Of a stretch of DNA of 9,312 nt, positions 1 to 6,052 are shown piece by piece. The DNA is from Anaerohalosphaeraceae bacterium (lineage in GTDB: Bacteria; Planctomycetota; Phycisphaerae; Sedimentisphaerales; Anaerohalosphaeraceae): positions 1-9,312 of the forward strand of contig DAOVIC010000066.1 of assembly GCA_030671565.1 (NCBI GenBank), in the 5' to 3' direction. The stretch's first letter is position 1. Each line of letters begins with the position of its first letter. Both the position numbers and the translations under genes were made by a program. The notes under the pieces were generated by a model that made no database searches, had not been told where the DNA came from, and saw nothing but the letters and a program-made list of their open reading frames with translations.

Positions 1-8
1 CGAATCAT

Positions 9-728
9 GTGACCGTTATCCCGGTGCTGGGTGATAATTTTTCTTATCTTTATCGATATGATGAGAATAACGCTGTTGCTTTTGACTGCGGCGATTGCGG
101 TTGTTTATTGCATGTGCTTAAAAAAAACGATCTTCAGCTATCCGCGGTACTTGTTACTCATAAACACTTTGACCATACTGCAGGCGTCAAAGAGCTTAAG
201 AAGGCGACCGGCTGTGCTGTTATCAGTTCCGACGCGAAAGGCATTCCTGCGACCGACAGGGGCGTAAGCGATGGTGATGTGCTTTCATTTGGTAACGAAA
301 AAATCCTTGTTATCGCAACGCCGGGACATACCGCATCGTCAGTGTGTTTTTACCGCCACCCCTCTGAAAGGGACGAGCAGGGGTATCTCTTTACAGGTGA
401 CACTCTTTTTGCAGGCGGTTGCGGAAGGGTTTTTGAATGCTCCTATTCCATCATGTACCAGTCATTGCAAAAACTTGCCGCCCTGCCGGACGATACGCTC
501 GTATATCCCGGGCATGACTATACTTTGGAAAACTACCAGTTCGCAGCCGGAAGCGAATATTCAAACAAAATAATTAAGCAGCGGCTAACGGACATAGAAC
601 GACTTCAGCAGCAAGGTAAGCCGACGATTCCGTCAACGATAGAGATGGAAAGAAAAACAAATGTATTTCTGCTTGCAAAGGATGATAAAGATTTCGCAGC
701 ACTTCGCAAGCGCAAAGATGCCTACTAA
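9..728 (+). CDS. gloB: Hydroxyacylglutathione hydrolase (glyoxalase II), metallo-beta-lactamase fold; 5' end may lie outside the window
   Basis: Predicted zinc hydrolase that splits S-D-lactoylglutathione or a related thioester to D-lactate plus free thiol, the second step of methylglyoxal detoxification in the cytosol. The metal-binding set is complete: THKHFDH at residues 50-56 (H51, H53, D55, H56), H107 in TPGHT, D131 in FTGD and H169 in YPGHD. The GCGRVFE segment (137-143) and a C-terminal GKPTIPST...E...NVFLL segment (203-222) are typical of true glyoxalase II rather than generic lactamase-fold proteins. The length of 239 aa is normal. The start used is a GTG, because the ATG at 7-9 is followed directly by a stop in its own frame. 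The reading frame stays open to the left edge (codons Asn, His), and family members usually have a few more residues before the VIPVL strand, so the real start may be upstream. It converges on the GNAT gene with one base between stops. Confidence 0.9.
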   Translation: MTVIPVLGDNFSYLYRYDENNAVAFDCGDCGCLLHVLKKNDLQLSAVLVTHKHFDHTAGVKELKKATGCAVISSDAKGIPATDRGVSDGDVLSFGNEKILVIATPGHTASSVCFYRHPSERDEQGYLFTGDTLFAGGCGRVFECSYSIMYQSLQKLAALPDDTLVYPGHDYTLENYQFAAGSEYSNKIIKQRLTDIERLQQQGKPTIPSTIEMERKTNVFLLAKDDKDFAALRKRKDAY

Positions 729-729
729 G

Positions 730-1728
730 CTAGAAGAAGTTCAGGGCAAAGGATGACACTTCCAGTTGTTTCAGACTTTCGTCGAACGGTACGAAGAAGA
801 GGTTGAATTTTTGTGAGGTTTTGTAGAAACCCATGGATTTGAAAACTTCTTCGTCTATCTGTCCCATCGAAGGGACACAGACTCCGTCTATCTTGTCAAA
901 AAACGGATCGGCTAGAACAGCTGCCATGAACTTCTTTTGCTGGGAAGGGTCCATTCCTTCGGTTGCGATGTGTTCGATGTATGCACTATCTACCGTTCTT
1001 TCCCCGAGAATCGTTTTTTTGACGACGTTTATCACACCGCAAACCTTGTCATCCTGCCGATATAACCATGTACGCGTATCGGGCCGGTCCTTGAAGATAT
1101 AATCAGCATCTTCGCCCTGAATGACAACCGCCATATCCACAGTTTTTCTTGCTTTGTAAAAGCACTTGATCGCCTGATCTTTCAGAGCAGGGACATAAAG
1201 GCATACCGCCGGATCGGCAGCGTAATTCATCCTTCGGCGTAACATGGAAGTTGCAGCGATCATCCGCGTAAAATTGGATTTGTACTCAAAAGATTCGCCG
1301 AGCCACTTGAAGGCAAGGCGGTTGGCGCGATCGGCTTTGCTGTCTGCGTATGTGAAGGTGATCAAACCTGCGTAACCTTTACTACGGGCAATCCGGAGCA
1401 TCTGCTCCTGCAGCCGCATTGCAATGCCCTTTGATGCAAACTGCCGGTCAACGGTCCACCATGTTCCGAAAACAACCGGATGAACTTTTGAGTTGCAATA
1501 CAACATATACGGAAAATAGGCGATGTAACCTACGAGTTGATCGCCGCAATATAAACCCATGGACATCGAGGGATCGCCACACGGTCGATCGATATAGCTT
1601 GAAAGCATTTCAGTCGAATATTGCCAGCATGGCCTGTCCCAGTTGGAGAGCATCAAAGAGCTAACGTGATCGAGGTCGGGCTCATAGACAAATCTCATCG
1701 TCTGTTTTTTTTCATTAATCAATGCCAA
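730..1728 (-). CDS. Tandem-GNAT N-acyltransferase, last gene of the ACP/ligase/decarboxylase operon
   Basis: Predicted acyltransferase of the GNAT superfamily. With the TTG start it has 332 aa, about twice a single GNAT domain. The N-terminal half carries the acyl-CoA/pantetheine-binding motif A region, a strand (FGTWWTVDRQF) followed by a glycine turn and helix (ASKGIAMRLQEQML). The C-terminal half looks like a second, degenerate GNAT fold (strands around RTWLYRQDDKVCGVINVV and SAYIEHIAT, ending in KSMGFYKTSQKF) without a clear motif A. The frame is open up to an ATG at 1773, but the AGGAGGTG at 1740-1733 sits six bases before the TTG at 1728-1726. The MRFVYEP methionine at 1698 is the other candidate; it has no Shine-Dalgarno. 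The TTG start gives a 14-base overlap with the decarboxylase gene, so translation is probably coupled. I infer that it transfers the decarboxylated acyl group from the ACP to an amine; the acceptor is unknown. Confidence 0.8.
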   Translation of the reverse strand: MALINEKKQTMRFVYEPDLDHVSSLMLSNWDRPCWQYSTEMLSSYIDRPCGDPSMSMGLYCGDQLVGYIAYFPYMLYCNSKVHPVVFGTWWTVDRQFASKGIAMRLQEQMLRIARSKGYAGLITFTYADSKADRANRLAFKWLGESFEYKSNFTRMIAATSMLRRRMNYAADPAVCLYVPALKDQAIKCFYKARKTVDMAVVIQGEDADYIFKDRPDTRTWLYRQDDKVCGVINVVKKTILGERTVDSAYIEHIATEGMDPSQQKKFMAAVLADPFFDKIDGVCVPSMGQIDEEVFKSMGFYKTSQKFNLFFVPFDESLKQLEVSSFALNFF

Positions 1729-3058
1729 CTGACACCTCCTCGAACACAAGTTTTTCAATAGAAGTTCCTGCAAACAAATCGGAACACATACCTCTCTTTC
1801 TTACAATATGCACGCTTCCGTTCTTAACGAAAAGCTCCAGTGGTACGGCATGGCTTAGAAAACCTGTAGGGCTTGCGGAAAGTCCGTATGCCCCGGACAT
1901 AAAAAACGCGACCACATCGCCTGTATTCACTTCCGGCAAGAGTACGTTTCGGCCAAGCGTATCTATAGGGGTGCAAAGCGGGCCGGCGATGTTTACGGCC
2001 CTGGTAGATTCTTGTGAAATACGATTTGCAACGGCAAGCGGATAGTTGCGTTTAATTACCTGTCCCAGATTTCCCGAAGCTGCCAGGTGATGGTTCATCC
2101 CCCCGTCGAGTATAATATAGTCCAGTCCGAAACTGGTTTTTCTGTCGACAACGGTGGTGACGTACAGACCGGCTTCGGCGGTAAGATACCTTCCCGGTTC
2201 TATGACCATGGAGGTATTTGAAAGGGCGTCGTTCCTGCGATTTTCGTCTATGACGCTTCGCAGATCATTTGCAAAAGTTTCTATGTCGAGTTCGGTTTCA
2301 TGTTCGAAATACGGGACGCCAAGTCCGCCGCCAAAATCTATAGTCTCAATGGGCGCTCCGCTAAGGTTCGCTATCTTTGCGGCAAGTTTAAAGGCGTGGC
2401 GATACATGCCCAGCAACGCTTTGTTGTCCAGTATCTGGGTGCCTACATAAATATGAATTCCTTTTAAAATAAGACTTTCTGACGCCATGACTTTTTCTAC
2501 TGCTTGTGCGATCTGTGCTTCTTCGATGCCGAATGCCGAAGGTTTTCCGCCCATCTGGACGGCACCTGCCTGTGCGACCTGGTTCGGATTTATGCGAAGG
2601 GAAACCGGTACCTTAAGTTTTCGTTGACGGGCAACAGCAGCGACCCTTTCGATCTCTGTGACGGACTCGACATGTATTTCTCCGATCTGAGATTCAACAG
2701 CGGTAATAATTTCGGTTTCTGTTTTTCCCGGTCCGGCAAATATTATATTTGCAGGCCTGCATCCACATGAAAGTGCCGCGTACAACTCGCCGGCTGAGGC
2801 GATCTCCATGCCGCATCCCTGGTCGACAAAAAAACGGATAACATCGGGATTGGGATTGGCTTTTACAGAATAATATATTTTGAAATCTTTAAGGGCTTTT
2901 TGAAGGCGTGTTAGTTTCTTGCGGAAAATTTCCGGGCAATACAAATAAAACGGCGTACCGTAGTCCTGGGCGATATCGCTTACCTTCACACCTTCGACGG
3001 TAAGTTCGCCATCGTCGACACCAAAATAGTTTTCCGTAAGTTCTAAGACTCGATTCAT
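1715..3058 (-). CDS. PLP-dependent decarboxylase, ornithine/diaminopimelate decarboxylase fold III, exosortase A-associated type
   Basis: Predicted decarboxylase with an N-terminal alanine-racemase-like barrel and a C-terminal beta domain; 447 aa, slightly longer than typical LysA. K66 in YYSVKANPN should form the PLP aldimine, H202 in GIHIYVG stacks on the cofactor, GGGLG (243-247) and EPGR (287-290) bind the phosphate, and Y391 in GAYG completes the site. The partner-subunit catalytic cysteine is C362 in GPLCTPIDTLG; diaminopimelate decarboxylases usually read CESGD there. The run GGMNHHLAASGN (319-330), as I recall the family, marks the decarboxylases annotated as exosortase A system-associated. 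It overlaps the ligase stop by four bases (ATGA), so the two are coupled. By analogy with BtrK of butirosin synthesis I infer that it acts on an aminoacyl group carried on the neighbouring ACP. Free diaminopimelate as substrate is less likely but not excluded. Confidence 0.88.
   Translation of the reverse strand: MNRVLELTENYFGVDDGELTVEGVKVSDIAQDYGTPFYLYCPEIFRKKLTRLQKALKDFKIYYSVKANPNPDVIRFFVDQGCGMEIASAGELYAALSCGCRPANIIFAGPGKTETEIITAVESQIGEIHVESVTEIERVAAVARQRKLKVPVSLRINPNQVAQAGAVQMGGKPSAFGIEEAQIAQAVEKVMASESLILKGIHIYVGTQILDNKALLGMYRHAFKLAAKIANLSGAPIETIDFGGGLGVPYFEHETELDIETFANDLRSVIDENRRNDALSNTSMVIEPGRYLTAEAGLYVTTVVDRKTSFGLDYIILDGGMNHHLAASGNLGQVIKRNYPLAVANRISQESTRAVNIAGPLCTPIDTLGRNVLLPEVNTGDVVAFFMSGAYGLSASPTGFLSHAVPLELFVKNGSVHIVRKRGMCSDLFAGTSIEKLVFEEVSVGID
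1733..1740 (-). promoter_or_regulatory. Strong Shine-Dalgarno (AGGAGGTG) deciding the GNAT start
   Basis: On the minus strand AGGAGGTG reads from 1740 to 1733, inside the last codons (Glu-Glu-Val) of the decarboxylase gene. The GGAGG core is six bases from a TTG at 1728-1726, and a second in-frame TTG follows at 1722. This is the best ribosome binding site in the minus-strand operon. It places the GNAT start inside the preceding gene, the arrangement expected for coupled translation. Glu-Glu-Val codons can produce this string by chance, which is the main reservation. Confidence 0.6.
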
Positions 3059-4593
3059 GATTCAACCCGTGCGCGAAGTTCGGAATAGTCTATTTTGCCG
3101 GTAGCGGTCTTTGGCAGCTCATCGACAAACTCGACATAGCGCGGCACCATATAACCGGGGGAGTTCCGGCTGCAAAATCTCATTATCTCATTTGTCATCT
3201 CATCGAACCTGAGGGGGTCGTTGTCGGCAGGGACGGCAAATATCTTGACAACCTGACCGGCCACACTGTCGGGGACACCTACGGCAGCGACTTCAGCAAC
3301 GAGATGAGTTTTATAGACTACTTCTTCTATTTCAGTTGGGCTGAGCCGATTTCCGGAACATTTTATCATCCCGTCGTCTCGACCTATAAAGTACAGAAAT
3401 CCCTCTTCGTCCAGCCTTACAAGGTCGCCTGAGAAAACGACGCGTTCAAACTTCAGGTGATCGTCTTTGCCGTCCCATGGAAAATGCTTGAAACGTTTTT
3501 CGGTTTCTTCGGGCCTGTTCCAATAGCCCATCGAAACCGTCGGTCCGCGATGAACAAGCTGGCCGACTTCGTTTGGACCGCAGATATTTCCTTCCTTAGA
3601 GACGACCATTATTTCAGTATTCGGTATTGCCTTGCCCATCGAAGTCGGACGCGTATCAAGTTCATGCGGATGCAGATAAGTCGAACGGAAAGCCTCCGTA
3701 AGACCGTACATCAAATAAACATCCGTTTCCGGAACTGCTTTTCTAAGACTATCAAGGATAGAGGTCGCAACCGCACCGCCGGAGTTGGTGACGTATCTAA
3801 GGTGCGGCAGATCGGTATCTCCAAGCAATGATCTAACGAGAAGTGCCCATATCGGCGGGATACCGGCAAGGCCTGTTATCTTGTACCGGACAAGATCACT
3901 TACGATATCGTTTGGATACCTGAAGGTCGAAAACACATACGTACCGCCAAGTGCCAGCATCGTCAGCAACTGGTTAAGGCCGTAATCGAACGACAAAGGG
4001 AGTACGCCCAAAAGGCGGTCCTGGCTGTGGAGTTTTAGATACTCCGAGACTATCCAGCAGCCGGAAAGCAGGTTCTTGTGCGAAAGCATTACTCCCTTTG
4101 GCCTGCCGCTCGAACCTGAGGTATAAAGGATCGCAGCGAGATCGTTCTCTATTGCCGGCGAAACTCTTTCAAGAGAACTTCTACCTTCAAGTTCCTCCAC
4201 CAGCAATATTTCTTTAAGATCGTGACATGCCTCCATTGCTTCTGCGATCTGCGCGACCCTTTCCCCCGTTGTGATCAACACTTTTACGCCGGCGTCAAAA
4301 ACTATGTGCTTTACCTGTTCGGGATGTAGAAGGCGGTTGATCGGTATGAAGACAGCACCTAACGAAGAAATTGCCAGTATCGAGATCGCCTGATTGCAAT
4401 CGTGGTCGAGGAAGAAGGCAACCCTGTCGCCGCGTTCGATGCCAGCTTCCTTAAGTTTTTGGGCCATGACACCGGCCAGCTTATTTAGCTGAGAGTAAGT
4501 TAACTGTCTCTGGCTGTCTATGACCGCATGCTTGCCTGGCACACGCTCGGAAGAGTTTGTAAATACATGATGGAGTAAATAATGCATTTCCAT
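3055..4593 (-). CDS. AMP-forming acyl/aminoacyl-ACP (or CoA) ligase, exosortase A-associated type
   Basis: Member of the ANL adenylating superfamily, predicted to activate a carboxylic acid with ATP and pass it to a thiol, most likely the phosphopantetheine of the ACP encoded just upstream. With the chosen start it has 512 aa, normal for the family. Signature motifs are all present: the P-loop YTSGSSGRPKG (157-167), YGLTEA (296-301), the ribose-binding SGD (388-390), the hinge GRDDGMIKCSGNRLSP (404-419) and the catalytic lysine in TGKI (K500). The ATG at 4593 is preferred because AAAGGGG (4606-4600) lies six bases before it; the frame extends nine codons further to an ATG at 4620 without a ribosome binding site. 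It overlaps the decarboxylase start as ATGA. Pairing with that decarboxylase matches a known genomic association. The substrate cannot be read from the sequence; the free acid could be an amino acid or a diacid. Confidence 0.88.
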   Translation of the reverse strand: MEMHYLLHHVFTNSSERVPGKHAVIDSQRQLTYSQLNKLAGVMAQKLKEAGIERGDRVAFFLDHDCNQAISILAISSLGAVFIPINRLLHPEQVKHIVFDAGVKVLITTGERVAQIAEAMEACHDLKEILLVEELEGRSSLERVSPAIENDLAAILYTSGSSGRPKGVMLSHKNLLSGCWIVSEYLKLHSQDRLLGVLPLSFDYGLNQLLTMLALGGTYVFSTFRYPNDIVSDLVRYKITGLAGIPPIWALLVRSLLGDTDLPHLRYVTNSGGAVATSILDSLRKAVPETDVYLMYGLTEAFRSTYLHPHELDTRPTSMGKAIPNTEIMVVSKEGNICGPNEVGQLVHRGPTVSMGYWNRPEETEKRFKHFPWDGKDDHLKFERVVFSGDLVRLDEEGFLYFIGRDDGMIKCSGNRLSPTEIEEVVYKTHLVAEVAAVGVPDSVAGQVVKIFAVPADNDPLRFDEMTNEIMRFCSRNSPGYMVPRYVEFVDELPKTATGKIDYSELRARVES

Positions 4594-4634
4594 AGATTTC
4601 CCCTTTCTGTTCAAATGCATATGGTAATATTATT

Positions 4635-4922
4635 TTAGTCGTTCACGATCTGGTAACTGTCCTCATCGTCCGAGTTAAATACGTAAGCAGCAATTGCGTC
4701 TATCGATGCGAAGTTTTCGGCGACGACATCCTCATCCGAAACTATCACACCGAAAGTCATCTCAATAAAATCCACAATGCTCAGAAGTCCAAGCGAATCG
4801 ACAACACCGCTTTCGATGAGTTGATCGGATGTCTGAAAATTCTCGCTACGTGCACGTGGAAAATTCGCACAAACGAACTCATAAATCGCCAGGGCAATTT
4901 CAAGTTCTGCTTTTGCATTCAT
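4635..4922 (-). CDS. Acyl carrier protein (phosphopantetheine-binding)
   Basis: A small acidic carrier protein of 95 aa. The phosphopantetheine attachment motif is VVDSLGLLSIVDFIE, with the modified serine at residue 43. The four-helix layout fits: helix 1 at about 5-20, the loop ending in the DSL motif, helix 2 at about 43-56, and a C-terminal helix near ASIDAIAAYVF (72-82). It must be converted to the holo form by a phosphopantetheinyl transferase encoded elsewhere. Its position between an acyltransferase and an AMP-forming ligase suggests a dedicated carrier for this operon rather than the fatty acid synthase ACP, and no fatty acid genes are nearby. A GGGAG string lies 9-14 bases before the ATG. 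It is separated from the ligase by 41 bases and from the upstream acyltransferase by 56. It resembles D-alanyl carrier protein (DltC)-like stand-alone carriers as well as generic ACPs. Confidence 0.9.
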   Translation of the reverse strand: MNAKAELEIALAIYEFVCANFPRARSENFQTSDQLIESGVVDSLGLLSIVDFIEMTFGVIVSDEDVVAENFASIDAIAAYVFNSDDEDSYQIVND

Positions 4923-4978
4923 CTTTAATTTCTCCCGATCATTACTTATTGAAATAGGGTATTACTCCGTTTAAAAAA

Positions 4979-5722
4979 CTACCTGATCTCCTGGCCTCCC
5001 TCTAAAGGTCTGTGAAAACTCTCCAGGCCCCCTTTATGCTCGTCAAAAGATTTCTCCCACCACTTTTCCTCAAGCAATTCTTTTATTTTTTTCGGCCTAA
5101 ATCTGTACCTGACGATCCTGGCAGGATTTCCGACAACAACGGAGTATGGCGGAACGTCCTGATGTACAACGGAGCCGGCACCGATTACCGCGCCGTGGCC
5201 CACGGATGTTACAGCAGGCAGTAATATGGCATTATGACCCATCCATACGTCACTTCCGACAGTCAACTTCGTTCGTTTGAGAATGTCTTTATCAGTGTGT
5301 CCAAGATCCGGGTTATAGAAAAAGGCATGCGTTGACTTGGTATTCATCGGATGATTTGCATCGAAAGCTCTGACTGAGTCATAAATAGAACAGTATCTGC
5401 CGATCTTTGTGCCCTCCTTGAAATTACCCGGCGTAAACATGCTTTTGCCGCTGTACATTCCTATCTCGATACCGTGATATGAGGAGAATATCCGGCGAAT
5501 GGTGACGGAATATACCGCCCCCCCTTCCAGCTTAAAAACCAGAAACCGTAAAAATCGCCTTATGAAATGTCGTTTGAAAACACCATAGAGACGGAATAAC
5601 AAGGGCCCAATAAATCGGGCTTCTTTGCCCTCTCTTCGGTTTCGATCATCGACATCCGATGGGCTGGAAGGTTTAGAATCTGCCTTACAATGCAAAGATT
5701 CGCTATTTTCTGCGACTCTCAT
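4979..5722 (-). CDS. Left-handed beta-helix (hexapeptide-repeat) acyltransferase, CatB/WcaF-like
   Basis: Predicted O- or N-acetyltransferase. The C-terminal half carries hexapeptide repeats: GTKIGRYCSIY, then VGSDVWMGHNAILLPAVTSVGHGAVIGAGSVV, closed by the standard DVPPYSVVVGNPARIV. The DANHP segment holds the likely catalytic histidine (H124 with this start), as in CatB-related acetyltransferases. The acyl donor is usually acetyl-CoA and acceptors are often sugars of surface polysaccharides. Before the helix lie a polar Ser/Asp/Arg-rich stretch and a basic-hydrophobic segment (FRLYGVFKRHFIRRFLRFLVF) that could sit at a membrane surface. The ATG at 5722 is chosen because GGGGG (5734-5730) lies seven bases before it; in-frame ATGs at 5758 and 5776 have no ribosome binding site. 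It is the first gene of the minus-strand operon. It may modify the sugar that receives the ACP-bound group, or use that group as donor; neither is proven. Confidence 0.85.
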   Translation of the reverse strand: MRVAENSESLHCKADSKPSSPSDVDDRNRREGKEARFIGPLLFRLYGVFKRHFIRRFLRFLVFKLEGGAVYSVTIRRIFSSYHGIEIGMYSGKSMFTPGNFKEGTKIGRYCSIYDSVRAFDANHPMNTKSTHAFFYNPDLGHTDKDILKRTKLTVGSDVWMGHNAILLPAVTSVGHGAVIGAGSVVHQDVPPYSVVVGNPARIVRYRFRPKKIKELLEEKWWEKSFDEHKGGLESFHRPLEGGQEIR

Positions 5723-5854
5723 TACAAAACCCCCATAAAAGTGTCCTATCTGCGTCATAATCGGTTTTATCGGCATAGTACTTAACCGGATACTTTATAA
5801 GAATTCCAACTATCCTCTATCAGGCATCCAAAACCTGTAAACCGGAATGAGCCC

Positions 5855-5879
5855 GCATGCCAGACTGCCAATTTGGCAT
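5855..5879. repeat. Inverted repeats GCATGCC...GGCAT with a perfect inner dyad TGCCAA-T-TTGGCA
   Basis: The 13-base string at 5866-5878 is a perfect inverted repeat (six-base arms, one-base centre). A second pairing uses ATGCCA at 5857-5862 with TGGCAT at 5874-5879. The two nested dyads share the right arm. The size and symmetry are those of a dimeric regulator's operator, placed in the divergent region where it could act on either gene. A similar GCATGCC...GGCATG dyad lies before the corrinoid gene. Regulator and function are unknown. Confidence 0.45.
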
Positions 5880-6038
5880 ACCTCGAAATGACAACATCAA
5901 CCCCTAACTACCTGAAATCACTGAACTTACACAGAATTGCCACATTCGGGCACGCGGTTTGCATTATATTTTTAAGCAGGAAAAGTATATTCGCGATCCT
6001 TACAAAATTCGATAACATCGAAGCCCAAAGAAACCGAA

Positions 6039-6052
6039 AAGGAAATGTCCTT
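6039..6052 (+). promoter_or_regulatory. Hairpin AAGGA-AATG-TCCTT sequestering the clpB Shine-Dalgarno
   Basis: AAGGA at 6039-6043, the only ribosome binding site candidate for the clpB ATG at 6053, pairs perfectly with TCCTT at 6048-6052 across a four-base AATG loop. The hairpin ends on the base before the start codon. A short stem that hides the Shine-Dalgarno of a heat-shock gene is the design of simple RNA thermometers, which melt at raised temperature. The pairing is read directly from the sequence; the regulatory role is inferred. Confidence 0.45.

Larger units (their letters stand above)
5723..6052. other. Divergent intergenic region between the acyltransferase operon and clpB
   Basis: These 330 bases separate two divergent transcripts and must contain both promoters. 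I see no convincing RNA gene or coding sequence. The clpB frame stays open back to a TTG at 5873, but its translation does not resemble any ClpB N-terminus. For clpB the best match is TTGCCA at 5937-5942 with CATTAT at 5962-5967 (19-base spacer), which is weak. For the minus-strand operon there is a TATAAA on the minus strand at 5799-5794 without a matching -35. No CIRCE inverted repeat (TTAGCACTC...GAGTGCTAA) is present, which argues against HrcA control of clpB. A perfect dyad and the Shine-Dalgarno hairpin of clpB are listed separately. Confidence 0.6.

Noticed and set aside
1715..3058. Naming the decarboxylase lysA
   Set aside because: The GPLCTPIDTLG loop and MNHHLAASGN signature differ from diaminopimelate decarboxylase, and no lysine pathway genes adjoin; the ACP/ligase context points elsewhere.
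5911..5946. A sigma-32 type heat-shock promoter for clpB
   Set aside because: CCTGAAA and CCACATT resemble the two boxes, but the spacing is too long (over 20 bases), and the better-spaced ACTGAA alternative matches poorly.
5873..6052. A 60-codon N-terminal extension of ClpB starting at a TTG
   Set aside because: The frame is open but the translation does not resemble any ClpB N-terminus, while canonical homology and a ribosome binding site begin at the ATG at 6053.
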